Shown here piece by piece: positions 53,278 through 64,000 of a stretch of DNA of 64,000 nucleotides. The notes below the pieces were generated by a model, which was given only the letters and a program-made list of their open reading frames with translations, had not been told where the DNA came from and did not search any database. Each line of letters begins with the position of its first letter. The first letter of the stretch is position 1. Source of the stretch: JAWKWH01 sp041397625 (GTDB lineage Bacteria; Pseudomonadota; Alphaproteobacteria; Rhizobiales; Rhizobiaceae). Where the stretch lies: assembly GCA_041397625.1 (NCBI GenBank), contig JAWKWH010000004.1, positions 1 to 64,000 of the forward strand, given 5' to 3'. The translations under genes and the position numbers were made by a program.

Positions 53278-53625
53278 AACACCTCAGATTGCCCGTTATA
53301 GCGTTGCCGTCCCGCGATCATGCGGACCTCTTCGCGAGGGCGACGCAAAGGACGACCAGCTTCGGCGGGCCGGGCCCGGTTGCAACGGAACTGATTGCAA
53401 ACGTTCTTTCGAGCGGCCGGTACCGAAAACGCATGGAGGAACTGCGTCGCCGCCTGGCGCGGGCGTGGCGGCAGGCGTCCGGGCGGCCTGAGACCATCGG
53501 GCTCGAACCCTGGCTGACGCCGCGCGGCGCTTCTATCTCCGGTGCAGGCTACCGGATGGACGCGATACCGCCGACCTGGCCGGCAGGGCTCCCGCCGCAA
53601 ATGTGCTGCTGGCGCCCGGCATCTC
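53278..53625. other. 348-bp gap downstream of tRNA-Ser without a supported gene
   Basis: The only open frame on the plus strand begins inside the tRNA. Its part from 53433 ('MEELRRRLARAWRQASG') resembles no family I know and runs over the usg gene on the other strand. No inverted repeat, integrase or duplicated tRNA end was seen, so an att site is not supported. It may be a decayed gene or plain spacer. Confidence 0.4.
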
Positions 53626-53898
53626 TCAGTGCAGCACCAGTTCGCCCGACACGTTGCGCCATTCGCTTGCCGAGATCAGCTTTCTGTGGGTGTAGCGGAT
53701 CGAATGCAGCGGTCCCTCGATCTTCTCCTTCCAGAAATCGATGAAGCGAAAGAGCACCGGAAATTTCGGCGCGATGTCGTAGGTCTGCCAGATGAAGCTC
53801 TGCAGCACATGCGGGTGATCGGGCATGTGGTAGATGAACTCGGCGGTGGTCAGCCCGTAGCCCTTGAGCATCAGCTCGGTTTCGCGATTGCTCGCCAT
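53626..53898 (-). CDS. usg: Usg-family protein
   Basis: 90 aa, single domain. 'ETELMLKGYGLTTAEFIYHMPDHPHVLQSFIWQTYDIAPKFPVLFRFIDFWK' and 'EGPLHSIRYTHRKLI' match the small Usg proteins named from the Caulobacter trp region. Function unknown. AAGGAG lies six bases before the ATG, which fixes the start and rejects the longer frame. It is divergent from acs. Confidence 0.88.
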   Translation of the reverse strand: MASNRETELMLKGYGLTTAEFIYHMPDHPHVLQSFIWQTYDIAPKFPVLFRFIDFWKEKIEGPLHSIRYTHRKLISASEWRNVSGELVLH

Positions 53899-54097
53899 TG
53901 CCTGCTCCTTTTCCGGTGCACGCGAACCTCCCTTTGAAAAGTCTCGCCAAAATGCGTTAACCAATTCCTTCGCCGCCGAGCCGGCTCGCCATATGTCTAA
54001 TTTTGTGGCATCCGGGAAGCTGCTAGTAGAATTCGCCGAAAGCGGCGCCGGAGCGCCCGGCCCGTTACATTTCATTGTTTGTCGTGAGGAGGTCACC

Positions 54098-56053
<1,956 letters not shown>

Positions 56054-56054
56054 C

Positions 56055-56666
56055 ATGGAGCCCGCGGCGCTTGCCGTCTTCGCGGCGGCCCTTTTCGTCG
56101 CCGCCGGCTCGCCCGGACCCTCGATCGCAGCCCTGGTCGCGCGTGTTCTGACGCGCGGCCTGCGCGACGTGCTGCCGTTTCTGGCCGCCATGTGGATCGG
56201 CGAGGCGATCTGGCTGTCGCTGGCCGTGTTCGGCCTGTCGGCCGTCGCTGCCACCTTCCACTTCGCGTTCACCCTGCTCAAATGGGCGGGCGTCGCCTAC
56301 CTCGCCTGGCTGGCGTGGAAAATGTGGACAGCGCCGGTGAGCGTGAACGAGAGCGCCCTGCCGGCGACCACGTCGCCGGTCAAACTGTTCGCAGCCGGCA
56401 TGGCGGTCACGCTCGGCAATCCCAAGATCATGATGTTCTACCTGGCGCTGCTGCCGGCGATCGTCGACCTCGGCGGCGTCACAATCGCCGGATGGGCCGA
56501 ACTGACAGCGACGATGATGGCCGTGCTGATCGTCATCGATTTCGGCTGGGCCTTTGCCGCCGCCAGCGCCCGCCGTTTCTTCAAAAGCCCGCGGGCGATG
56601 CGGGCCTCCAACCGGACCAGCGCCGGCCTGATGGCGGGTGCCGCGGCGGCGATCGCCGCGCGCTGA
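56055..56666 (+). CDS. LysE/RhtB-family exporter
   Basis: 203 aa with about six membrane helices. The N-terminal 'AGSPGPSIAALVARVLTRGLRDVLPFLAAMWIGEAIWL' and 'GMAVTLGNPKIMMFYLALLPAIVDLG' are the LysE family signatures. It probably exports an amino acid or a related metabolite. It starts one base after the acs stop, so the two genes share a transcript. Confidence 0.88.
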   Translation: MEPAALAVFAAALFVAAGSPGPSIAALVARVLTRGLRDVLPFLAAMWIGEAIWLSLAVFGLSAVAATFHFAFTLLKWAGVAYLAWLAWKMWTAPVSVNESALPATTSPVKLFAAGMAVTLGNPKIMMFYLALLPAIVDLGGVTIAGWAELTATMMAVLIVIDFGWAFAAASARRFFKSPRAMRASNRTSAGLMAGAAAAIAAR

Positions 56667-56816
56667 CATTCGTCCGTCGCGATGGCAGGGGAACTTGTCT
56701 GTCGGAAAAAACAATAACCCGGCGGGGAATCGGTGCGGGATCCCCCGACAGTTGGAACAGCCGCCGCGGCAATCGAATTCCGATCGCGGCGTGGCGGAAA
56801 CGGCTCAGCCGGCCGC

Positions 56817-56993
56817 TTAATGCGTGAGCGGTTTCTCGAGCTTTACTATCTCGTCCTTGATCGCCAGTTTGCGTCGTTTCAGCGTGGCGATTTCAAGCGG
56901 GTCGACGGAAGGATGGTTCATCGCCTCGTCGATTTGCCGCTCGATGTCGCCGTGTTTTTTCTGAAGCTCGGCAATATGGGACGCAAGTGACAT
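56817..56993 (-). CDS. DUF465 (YdcH-like) small protein, minus-strand copy
   Basis: 58 aa, mostly helical. It contains the family core 'DPLEIATLKRRKLAIKDEI'. The frame starts at ATG 56993 with GGGGAG eight bases upstream and ends with TAA at 56817. It is too short for many gene finders. It is divergent from a second DUF465 gene at 57227. The family is a helical hairpin of unknown role. Confidence 0.85.
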   Translation of the reverse strand: MSLASHIAELQKKHGDIERQIDEAMNHPSVDPLEIATLKRRKLAIKDEIVKLEKPLTH

Positions 56994-57226
56994 AGGCTGG
57001 TCTCCCCTTCTTCAAAGGTTCCTCGAACGACCGCCGCGACCACCCGCCGCGGGTGATTCCCGACGGTCTTGTGACAGTGTGCCACCACTTTCAGGCAAAG
57101 TCGAATATCGCGTGACGGCATTTCCGATTTGCCTGAATTGTGGTAAGCGATTGGTTCAGTCCGCCGGCGTATTGGCGGCTTGTCGCCAAGTGAAAAAACG
57201 GCCGCCAACGGATCGAGACTGCACGC

Positions 57227-57430
57227 ATGTCGGAACAGGAACAGGCTGAAATCCGCCTTCAATATGCCCGGCTGAAGCAGGAACACAACGATCTGGACGC
57301 AGCGATCGGCGCCATGATCCAGACCGGCTGCGATCCCCTGCAGATCCAGCGGCTGAAAAAGAAGAAGCTGGCGCTCAAAGACCGGTTGCAGGTCGTGGAA
57401 GACCGGATTATCCCCGACATCATCGCCTGA
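57227..57430 (+). CDS. DUF465 (YdcH-like) small protein, plus-strand copy
   Basis: 67 aa, helical hairpin with core 'DPLQIQRLKKKKLALKDRL'. It is clearly related to the protein at 56817-56993. It lies 43 bp upstream of purE in the same direction, so it may be co-transcribed with purEK. In rhizobia DUF465 genes are often found beside purE, as I recall. Confidence 0.85.
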   Translation: MSEQEQAEIRLQYARLKQEHNDLDAAIGAMIQTGCDPLQIQRLKKKKLALKDRLQVVEDRIIPDIIA

Positions 57431-57473
57431 CCGGAAAATCAGCCTGTCAACGCCGCAACGGGAAAATCCACGC

Positions 57474-57959
57474 ATGGCCGACGTCGCGATCATCATGGGC
57501 AGCCAGTCCGACTGGCCAAACATGCGTCACGCAGCCGAGATGCTCGACGAGTTGGAAATCTCGCACGAGGCGCGCATCGTCTCGGCCCACCGCACGCCGG
57601 ACCGGCTCTACGACTTCGCCCGCAATGCGAAAAGGAACGGGTTCAAGGTCATCCTGGCGAGCGCCGGCGGTGCGGCGCATTTGCCGGGCATGACGGCCGC
57701 CATGACCACGCTGCCGGTATTCGGCGTCCCGGCCGAAACCAGGGCGCTTTCGGGTCGGGATTCGCTGCTGTCGATCGTACAGATGCCCGCCGGCATCCCT
57801 GTCGGCACGCTCGCGATCGGCAAGGCGGGCGCGGTCAATTCGGCGCTTCTCGCCGCCGCCGTGCTGGCGCTTGCCGACGACGGCGTCGCCGAAAGGCTCG
57901 AGGCCTACCGCGCCGGCCTGACCGCAAGCGTCGCCGAATTCCCCTCGAACGACGCATGA
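57474..57959 (+). CDS. purE: N5-carboxyaminoimidazole ribonucleotide mutase PurE
   Basis: 161 aa, class I PurE. It has 'IIMGSQSDWPNMRHAAEMLDEL', 'SAHRTPDRLYDFA' and 'GGAAHLPGMTAAMTTLPVFGVP'. It converts N5-CAIR to CAIR in purine synthesis. It works with PurK, whose gene overlaps its stop (ATGA). Confidence 0.98.
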   Translation: MADVAIIMGSQSDWPNMRHAAEMLDELEISHEARIVSAHRTPDRLYDFARNAKRNGFKVILASAGGAAHLPGMTAAMTTLPVFGVPAETRALSGRDSLLSIVQMPAGIPVGTLAIGKAGAVNSALLAAAVLALADDGVAERLEAYRAGLTASVAEFPSNDA

Positions 57960-59047
57960 CCGCGCCGCTTCCGCCGCTCTCCACCATCGGCATCATCGGC
58001 GGCGGCCAGCTCGGCCGCATGCTGGCCATGGCCGCGGCGAGGCTGTCCTATCGCACCGTGATCCTCGAGCCGCAGGCCGGCTGTCCGGCGGCACAGGTGG
58101 CCAACCATCAGATCGAAGCCGCCTATGACGATGCCGCCGCGCTCGGCGAACTGGCGCGCCGCGCGGACGTCGTCACCTACGAATTCGAGAACGTGCCCGT
58201 CGCGGCCGCGGAAAAACTGGCGGCAAGCACGCCGGTCCTTCCGCCGCCGCGCGCGCTCGAGATCGCCCAGGACCGCCTCGTCGAAAAACGCTTCCTGAAC
58301 GAGGCCGGGCTTCCGACGGCGCCGTTCCTCCGGGTCGACAGCGACGCGGAGCTCGCCGCCGCGCTTGCCGACATGGGCGGCAACGGCGTGCTCAAGACCC
58401 GCCGGCTCGGCTATGACGGCAAGGGCCAGAAGCGGTTTCGCGATGCCGGTCCCGGCGAAGCGCAAGGAAGCTTTGCCGAAATGGGCGGCGTACCGCTCAT
58501 CCTGGAAGGGTTCGTTGCCTTCGACCGGGAGATTTCCATCATCGCCGCGCGCGCGGAAGATGGCGGCTTCGCCGCCTACGAACCGGCGGAAAACGTACAT
58601 CGCGACGGCATCCTGCATATGTCGACCGTGCCGGCGGCCATCCCGCCCGCGCTGGCGGGGCTGGCCCGCGACAAGGCGAAGGCGCTGATGGAGGCGCTCG
58701 ACTATGTCGGCGTCATCGGTATCGAGTTCTTCGTCGTCGGAAACGACCTGCTCGCCAACGAATTCGCCCCTCGCGTGCACAATTCCGGCCACTGGACGGA
58801 AGCGGCCTGCGCGGTTTCGCAATTCGAGCAGCATATCCGCGCCGTCGCGGGCCTGCCGCTCGGCGCCACCGACCGGCACGCCGACTGTGTCATGGAAAAC
58901 CTGATCGGCGACGATGTCGACCGTCTTGCCGAACTGGCGGCCGAGGCCGGCGCGGTTGTCCATCTCTACGGCAAGGCCGAAGCCCGCCCCGGCCGCAAGA
59001 TGGGCCATGTTACCCGCCTCGTGCCGGCGGCAATCACCGGTCGGTGA
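57956..59047 (+). CDS. purK: N5-carboxyaminoimidazole ribonucleotide synthase PurK
   Basis: 363 aa, ATP-grasp. The N-terminal 'IGIIGGGQLGRMLAMAAARL', 'VVTYEFENVP', 'LKTRRLGYDGKGQ' and 'NEFAPRVHNSGHWTEAAC' are the PurK signature. It carboxylates AIR using bicarbonate and ATP. Its start lies in the purE stop. Its last 14 bases overlap the end of the M48 protease gene on the other strand. Confidence 0.98.
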   Translation: MTAPLPPLSTIGIIGGGQLGRMLAMAAARLSYRTVILEPQAGCPAAQVANHQIEAAYDDAAALGELARRADVVTYEFENVPVAAAEKLAASTPVLPPPRALEIAQDRLVEKRFLNEAGLPTAPFLRVDSDAELAAALADMGGNGVLKTRRLGYDGKGQKRFRDAGPGEAQGSFAEMGGVPLILEGFVAFDREISIIAARAEDGGFAAYEPAENVHRDGILHMSTVPAAIPPALAGLARDKAKALMEALDYVGVIGIEFFVVGNDLLANEFAPRVHNSGHWTEAACAVSQFEQHIRAVAGLPLGATDRHADCVMENLIGDDVDRLAELAAEAGAVVHLYGKAEARPGRKMGHVTRLVPAAITGR

Positions 59048-60557
59048 TGATCTTGACCTTGTCGCCGGCGGAGACGGCGGCGCCGGCGGGAAGCGCGTTC
59101 AGCAGTCTGAAAAGCCCGAGCTTGCGGTCGGTGCCGGCCATCTGCCCGGCGATGCTGGCGATCGTGTCGCCCGGCTTGACCGTGACCACCTTCACCGTCA
59201 GCGGCTTCAGATTGGCCCTCTCCGCCTCGCCCATGCGGCGGAAACTTGCCGAAACGCCGCCCGCCACCTCTTCGAGCTTCTGGCTCGAAAGCGGGGCGGC
59301 GGTCAGCAGCCGGTAGATCTGGTCACCGACGCGCACCGCCGTTATGTCGAACTTCCATCCGTCGGCGCGGGCGCGGGCATTGGCGCCTTCCAGACCATTG
59401 ACGGTGACCGGACGGATGGAGGCCTCGTCCAGCCCGACCACCCAGCCGCTGCGGATGTAATCCGTCGCTTTGGTCCGCTTGGATACCGCGACCGCGTCGA
59501 AGCGAACCGCGATATCGCCCGGACCCGCCGCGGTCACGGCATCGGCGGAGTTGTCGATGACGAAGCCGGCCGGCACCGAGAATGCCACGCCCAGCCCCGG
59601 GTGCAGGAAGGTGCGGCCGCGCACATAGCCCTCGTCGGGCGTGTCGCCGAACACGATGCCGTCGATACCTGCAAGATAAGAGTCGCGGTCGCGGTTGCCG
59701 CTATTGGGCGACCCGAACTGGCGCGCATGGCGCATGGCGAGTTCGATCCGCCGCGGCGCTGCCGGATGGGTGGCGAGGAAATCGAGGCTGGCGTCGTCCG
59801 CCCCGCTCACGGCGCGAAAATCGCTGTAGGCGGCCATCGACTGCAGGAAGCGCGGCGCGGCATAGGTGTCGAAACCCGCCTCGCCCATCGCCTTGATGCC
59901 GATCACGTCGGCCTCCAGTTCCTGGTTGCGGGAAAACTGCGCCAGCCTGAGCTTGCCGCGCACCAGCGCGGTACGCGCCTTGCGGTCATTGCCGAGCACG
60001 TCGGAGACCACGCGCGTGGCCAGTTCCTCCTCCGCTTCCTTGCGCTGCCGCTCGATGCCGTGATTGGCGGTCACATGCCCCATTTCGTGAGCGATGACGG
60101 CGGCGAGTTCGGCCGAATCGTTGGCCAGCGCCAGCAGACCGCGCGTCACGTAGAGATAACCGCCCGGCAGCGCGAACGCGTTGACGTTGGGCGAATTGAG
60201 GATGGTGATGCGGTATGTCTGCGCCGGACCGCCGGAGATGCCGGTCAACTGGCCGACCACCTTGGCCACCATGCGTTCCAGCTTCGCATTCTGATACTCG
60301 CCGCCATAGGTCGCCAGGATGCGGGGATGCTGGGTACGGGCGATCTCGGCCAGCCGGTCGTTCTTCTCGGCGGTCTCGATGGTGATCGGGTTGCGCGACG
60401 GCTGGAACGCCTGCTCGCTGATGGCGCTGTTGGTGAACTGGCAGCCGGAGAGCAACAGGCCGAGCACGGCTACCACCGGCAGCGGACCCGCCGCAACCGG
60501 TTTTCGCCCGGCGGCGGTCGCCGGAACTGAGCGCTGTCTGGTCCCCATGGTCGTCAT
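59034..60557 (-). CDS. Lipoprotein M48-family metalloprotease with C-terminal LysM domain
   Basis: 507 aa. A signal peptide ends in the lipobox 'LSGC' near residue 38. The zinc site is HEMGH (His157, Glu158, His161) with Glu215 in 'ELEADVIG' as third ligand. A middle domain follows, and the last 55 residues form a LysM-like fold ('VKPGDTIASIAGQM...GDKVKIITD') that should bind peptidoglycan. It is probably an envelope quality-control protease of the BepA/LoiP type. Two ATGs (60557, 60548) are possible starts. It converges with purK, overlapping by 14 bp. Confidence 0.9.
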   Translation of the reverse strand: MTTMGTRQRSVPATAAGRKPVAAGPLPVVAVLGLLLSGCQFTNSAISEQAFQPSRNPITIETAEKNDRLAEIARTQHPRILATYGGEYQNAKLERMVAKVVGQLTGISGGPAQTYRITILNSPNVNAFALPGGYLYVTRGLLALANDSAELAAVIAHEMGHVTANHGIERQRKEAEEELATRVVSDVLGNDRKARTALVRGKLRLAQFSRNQELEADVIGIKAMGEAGFDTYAAPRFLQSMAAYSDFRAVSGADDASLDFLATHPAAPRRIELAMRHARQFGSPNSGNRDRDSYLAGIDGIVFGDTPDEGYVRGRTFLHPGLGVAFSVPAGFVIDNSADAVTAAGPGDIAVRFDAVAVSKRTKATDYIRSGWVVGLDEASIRPVTVNGLEGANARARADGWKFDITAVRVGDQIYRLLTAAPLSSQKLEEVAGGVSASFRRMGEAERANLKPLTVKVVTVKPGDTIASIAGQMAGTDRKLGLFRLLNALPAGAAVSAGDKVKIITDR

Positions 60558-60658
60558 CTTTCCGGCAGGGCCTTGCGCGCCGACATATAGCACGTTCCAG
60601 ACCGAAGCGAATGGCCCTCTGTGCCGTGCAATTATGTCGGCATCCGGGCGGGCCGCCG

Positions 60659-61390
60659 TCATCGGCCCCGTTGCCCGGGATCGGAGCCCAGATAGTCCGC
60701 CACGATCGCCGGCGCATTGTCGCCCAGCAGGTCGCCGGCCGGCCCGTCCGCGGCGATGCGGCCCTCGTCGACGAACAGGATGCGCCGGCCGAGCCGGCGC
60801 GCGTCGCCGGGATGGTGGCTGACCATCAGGACGGTCATGCCGCGCTCGCCATGCAGCTCCGCCACCAGGTCCAGCATGTCGGCGCGCAGCGCCGGTCCGA
60901 GCGAGGCGAAGGGTTCGTCGAGCAGCAGCACCGGTCGGTCGCGCACCAGCGCGCGGGCCAGCGCGGCACGCTGGCGTTCGCCGCCGGAAAGCGCCGCCGG
61001 CAGCCGGTCGGCCTTGCCGGCAAGTCCGGTTCGCGCCAGCGCCTCGGCGACGCGGTCCCGGTCCTCCATCGTCAGCCGCAGCGACGGCGACCGCCCGAGA
61101 CCGACATTTGCGGCGATGTCGAGATGGCCGAACAGGTTGTTCTCCTGGAACACCATCGTCACCGCCCGCCGGTCGGGCGCCAGGCCGGTGACATCCTCGC
61201 CGTCGATCGTCAACCGTCCGGTATCCGGCATCTCGAAGCCGGCGACAAGATTGAGCAATGTCGACTTGCCGGACCCGCTCGGCCCCATCACGGCGACGAT
61301 CTCGCCGGCGCCGATCGCCGCATCGAAGACGAAAGCCTGCGCGCCATAGGAAAAGCGCACCGCCTCAATGCCGATGGTAGCCCCGCTCAT
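60659..61390 (-). CDS. thiQ: Thiamine ABC transporter ATPase ThiQ
   Basis: 243 aa ABC ATPase. Walker A is 'GPSGSGKST' (about 36-44), the signature 'LSGGERQRAALARAL' and Walker B 'LLLDEPFASL'. The presence of thiP and thiB upstream gives the substrate, thiamine or its phosphates. Its ATG overlaps the thiP stop (ATGA). Confidence 0.95.
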   Translation of the reverse strand: MSGATIGIEAVRFSYGAQAFVFDAAIGAGEIVAVMGPSGSGKSTLLNLVAGFEMPDTGRLTIDGEDVTGLAPDRRAVTMVFQENNLFGHLDIAANVGLGRSPSLRLTMEDRDRVAEALARTGLAGKADRLPAALSGGERQRAALARALVRDRPVLLLDEPFASLGPALRADMLDLVAELHGERGMTVLMVSHHPGDARRLGRRILFVDEGRIAADGPAGDLLGDNAPAIVADYLGSDPGQRGR

Positions 61391-63036
61391 CGCCTGCCCT
61401 CCAGCCGCCCGGCAATCGCCATCAGTGCCAACGTCAGCAGCGCCAGCAACAGCGCCAGCCCAGCGGCATCCGCCGTGCGGTAGCTGCCGAGACGCGCCAG
61501 CAGCAGATAGGGCAGCGTCTGCACCGAATCGCTGCCGAACAGCGCGATCACGCCGAGATCGCCGAGCGACAGCGCCATGGCGAAGGCGAAGCCGGCAAGA
61601 AGCGGCGCGCGCAGCACCGGCCAGTCGACGAGGCGCAATCGGTTGAACCCGCGGATGCCGAGCGAGGCAGCGAGCCGGTCATGCCGTTCGGCGGCGTTGT
61701 CATGGGCAGGCCTGATGGCGCGCACCACGAACGGCATCGCCATCGCGGCATTGACCGCGATCACCATCGCCGGCGCCAGCGCGAACACGTCGCCGACATG
61801 ACGCAACAGCACGAACCAGCCGGCGCCGAGCACGATCGGCGGCACGACGAGGATCATGCCGGCGCCAGTGTCGGAAGCCAACTCCAGAAGCGAAGCGCGG
61901 CCGCGCCGCGCCTTTTCAAGCCGTTTTCTGGCCGCGACCAGTCCCATCGAAAGCGCCACCGAAAGAATGGCCGCGGCAAGCGCCAGCGCCAGGCTGGTCG
62001 CCGCGGCACCGATCACCGCCGTTTCGCCGGCAAGGCGCGCCAGGTCGGCCTTGAAACCGGCGACGACCACCGCGCCCATCGGCGCCAGCACGAAGGCCGC
62101 GGCAAGCGCGATCACGATCGCGTTTAAGACGGTCTCGCCATTATTCGCCATTGCCGGCCGCCGTGTCACCACCGACAGCGTGGCCGATTCGGCGAACGTG
62201 CCCCCGAGCCGGACGAGCGCAAGGACGATCGCCCCGGTCAGCACCAGTTGCAGCAATGTCAGCGCCACCGCCATGCCCGGATCGAAATCGAAGCGCAGCG
62301 CCTGGTAGATCGCCACTTCCAGCGTCGTCGCCGCCGGCCCGCCGCCGAGCGTCAGCACGATGGTGAACGAGGTGACGCAGAGCATGAAGACGAGGCCGGC
62401 GATGCCGGGAAGCGCGGCGCGCAGCACCGGCCATTCGATCAGTCGCCACTGCGCCGCGCCGCCCATGCCGAGCTGGCTTGCCAGCCGCCAGTGATCGGCC
62501 GGCACCGTCTGCAGCGCCTCGATGAGCAGGCGCGTGGCGAGTGGCAGGTTGAAGAACACATGCGCCACCAGAATGCCGCTCAGCCCGTAGATGCCGGGCC
62601 AGCGCCCGCCCGCAAGCGCCGAAAGCGGTTCGGCCAGCAGGCCGGCGCGGCCGTAGAGCGCCAGGACGCCGAGCGCCGCCACGATCGCCGGCAGCGCCAG
62701 CGGCACGGCAAACAGGCGCAGCAGCGCCGCGCGGCCGAAAAAGCGCGGATGCCGCGACAGCGCCCGCGCCACCGCTAGCGCCGGAACGACCGACAACGCC
62801 GTCGACAGAACGGCCTGATAGAGCGTGAAGCGGGCAATGGCGAGCACCCGGCCGTCGAACGCCGCGGCAAGCGACCGCCAGTCGCCGGCCGCCTCCAGGC
62901 CAAGGCCGGCAAGGGCGCCGCCGCACAATAGCGCCAGGAAGCCGAGCGCCAGCCGGCCGGGCCACAGGCCCGGCACGGCCCGGCGCGCGCCCGGTTGCCA
63001 GGCGGGCCGGCTCAGCGGCCCATCACCGTCAGCCAT
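61387..63036 (-). CDS. thiP: Thiamine ABC transporter permease ThiP
   Basis: 549 aa with about 12 membrane helices in two homologous permease halves. Each half carries an EAA-type loop facing ThiQ ('ASQLGMGGAAQWRLIEWPVL' and 'AASLGIRGFNRLRLVDWPVL'). The length matches ThiP. The start at 63036 overlaps the end of thiB by 25 bp; a shorter start is possible but no good ribosome site is seen. Confidence 0.94.
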   Translation of the reverse strand: MADGDGPLSRPAWQPGARRAVPGLWPGRLALGFLALLCGGALAGLGLEAAGDWRSLAAAFDGRVLAIARFTLYQAVLSTALSVVPALAVARALSRHPRFFGRAALLRLFAVPLALPAIVAALGVLALYGRAGLLAEPLSALAGGRWPGIYGLSGILVAHVFFNLPLATRLLIEALQTVPADHWRLASQLGMGGAAQWRLIEWPVLRAALPGIAGLVFMLCVTSFTIVLTLGGGPAATTLEVAIYQALRFDFDPGMAVALTLLQLVLTGAIVLALVRLGGTFAESATLSVVTRRPAMANNGETVLNAIVIALAAAFVLAPMGAVVVAGFKADLARLAGETAVIGAAATSLALALAAAILSVALSMGLVAARKRLEKARRGRASLLELASDTGAGMILVVPPIVLGAGWFVLLRHVGDVFALAPAMVIAVNAAMAMPFVVRAIRPAHDNAAERHDRLAASLGIRGFNRLRLVDWPVLRAPLLAGFAFAMALSLGDLGVIALFGSDSVQTLPYLLLARLGSYRTADAAGLALLLALLTLALMAIAGRLEGRR

Positions 63037-64000
63037 TCATCGACCCATGCCTTGCGGTTCGCCGCCACCTCCTCGGCGCTGAAGAGCAGTGTTTCGGGCG
63101 GCTGCACCAGCTTGCCGAACACGGGATTGAGCGGCTTGGAAGTCTTTCCGGCCGGAAACATCCAGTTGGTTTCGGGAATGACGTCCTGGAAGCCAGGCCC
63201 GGTCATGAAGGCGAGGAATTCGGCCGCCAGCGGGTTGTCGGCACCCTTCGCCGTCATGCCCGCCACCTCGATCTGCATGTAATGCCCCTCGGCGAAGCGC
63301 GCCGCCTGGTAGCGCCCGGTCTCCTCGGCGATCATGTGATAGGCCGGCGAAGTGGTGTAGGAGAGCACCATCTCGGCCTCGCCATTGGTGAACAGGCCGT
63401 AGGCCTCGCTCCAGCCCGGCGTCACGGTCAGCACCTTGTTCTTCAACCGTGCCCAGGCATCGGGGGCCTTGTCGCCGAACACAGAGCGCATCCACAGCAC
63501 CAGTCCGAGCCCCGGCGTCGAGGTGCGCGGATCCTGGATGGCGATCTTGACGTCGCCCTGCAGGTCGACCAGTTCGGCAAGGCTTGCCGGCGGCGTTTCG
63601 ACCTTCTCGGTGTCGTAGACGACGGCGAAGTAGCCGTAATCGTACGGTACGAACACGTCGTCCTGCCAGCCGCCGGGCACATCGACATTGCCGGGCATCT
63701 GCCCGTGCGGCGCGAACAGGCCGGTGGCCTTGGCCTCCGCGGTCAGATTGGTGTCGAGGCCAAGCACGATGTCGGCGGACGTGCCCTCTCCTTCGAGCTT
63801 CAACCGGCTCAACAGCGCCACGCCGTCGGCAACCGAGACGAACTCCAGGTCGCAGCCGCATTCGGCCTCGAAGGCCTTTTCCACCAGCGGGCCGGGACCC
63901 CAGTCGGCGGTGAAGCTTTCATAGGTGTAGACGGTCAGCCTGTCGCCGGCCGCCGCAGCGCCGGTTATCGCAGCCAGAACGGCCAGGGTCGGAACGAACA
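63012..64000 (-). CDS. thiB: Thiamine ABC transporter substrate-binding protein ThiB (5' end outside window)
   Basis: At least 328 aa; the first residues lie beyond the window. The visible start is the end of a signal peptide ('LAVLAAITGAAAAG'), then 'DRLTVYTYESFTADWGPGPLVEKAFEAECGC', typical of ThiB. 'FVPYDYGYFAVVYDTEKV' and 'TNWMFPAGK' follow. It binds thiamine, TMP or TPP in the periplasm. First gene of thiBPQ; a TPP riboswitch, if present, would be outside the window. Confidence 0.94.
   Translation of the reverse strand, partial: FVPTLAVLAAITGAAAAGDRLTVYTYESFTADWGPGPLVEKAFEAECGCDLEFVSVADGVALLSRLKLEGEGTSADIVLGLDTNLTAEAKATGLFAPHGQMPGNVDVPGGWQDDVFVPYDYGYFAVVYDTEKVETPPASLAELVDLQGDVKIAIQDPRTSTPGLGLVLWMRSVFGDKAPDAWARLKNKVLTVTPGWSEAYGLFTNGEAEMVLSYTTSPAYHMIAEETGRYQAARFAEGHYMQIEVAGMTAKGADNPLAAEFLAFMTGPGFQDVIPETNWMFPAGKTSKPLNPVFGKLVQPPETLLFSAEEVAANRKAWVDEWLTVMGR

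Noticed and set aside
53188..53625. Integration (att) site at tRNA-Ser
   Set aside because: No integrase, no repeated tRNA 3' end and no foreign gene nearby.
53226..53744. Plus-strand frame of 172 codons after tRNA-Ser
   Set aside because: It starts within the tRNA and overlaps usg on the other strand; no homology.
53957..53971. Possible CtrA half-site before usg/acs (TTAACC)
   Set aside because: No second TTAA at the seven-base spacing.

Overview
The window is chromosomal DNA from a GC-rich alphaproteobacterium, most likely of the order Hyphomicrobiales (Rhizobiales). The evidence is gene order and gene families: secA-parvulin-argJ-GNAT-mutT, priA upstream of atpHAGDC, rplU-rpmA-obgE-proB-proA-nadD-rsfS-rlmH-envC-ctpA-deacetylase-rppH, purEK, a Usg protein, DUF465 proteins and CtrA-type TTAA-N7-TTAA boxes. 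It resembles the Mesorhizobium/Phyllobacteriaceae side of the order, but I cannot fix a genus. No prophage, complete insertion sequence, CRISPR array, rRNA or plasmid gene is visible; the only RNA gene is one tRNA-Ser(CGA).

Layout. 1-292: no gene, with a 152-bp element bounded by 19-bp inverted repeats. 292-4377: an envelope-polysaccharide pair (flippase and CelD-type acyltransferase) and an MFS carrier. 4390-10694: secA, divergent from a parvulin, argJ, a GNAT and mutT. 10721-15394: an amidase, two small membrane proteins, two small exported or envelope proteins and a di-heme oxidoreductase. 15431-20573: a large PAS hybrid kinase, a PilZ protein and a translationally coupled pair of unknown genes, with two perfect CtrA boxes. 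20585-25734: an oxidoreductase, a YggS-type PLP protein, leuS and lptE. 25750-29262: a second hybrid kinase (CtrA box upstream) and transaldolase. 29362-37852: priA, two small genes and atpHAGDC with a Rho-independent terminator. 38101-39081: a signal peptidase I paralogue with extra membrane helices. 39120-52890 (mostly minus strand): rplU through rppH. 53188-59047: tRNA-Ser, usg, acs, a LysE-type exporter, two divergent DUF465 genes and purEK. 59034-64000: a lipoprotein M48 protease with LysM, then the thiamine ABC transporter thiBPQ (thiB runs off the edge).

How it fits together. Most genes are housekeeping: protein export (secA, lepB, parvulin), translation (leuS, L21, L27, rsfS, rlmH, obgE), energy (F1 ATPase, acs), amino-acid, purine and NAD synthesis, and cell-wall turnover (envC, ctpA, deacetylase). 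The most unusual part is the set of three exact CtrA-consensus sites. They lie only in the upstream regions of the two paralogous hybrid kinases (one site shared with the PilZ gene) and of an unrecognised two-gene operon, which suggests a cell-cycle-controlled signalling set. A second striking signal is a 7-bp-periodic inverted repeat between atpD and atpC that runs from the atpD stop codon to the place where the atpC ribosome binding site should be.
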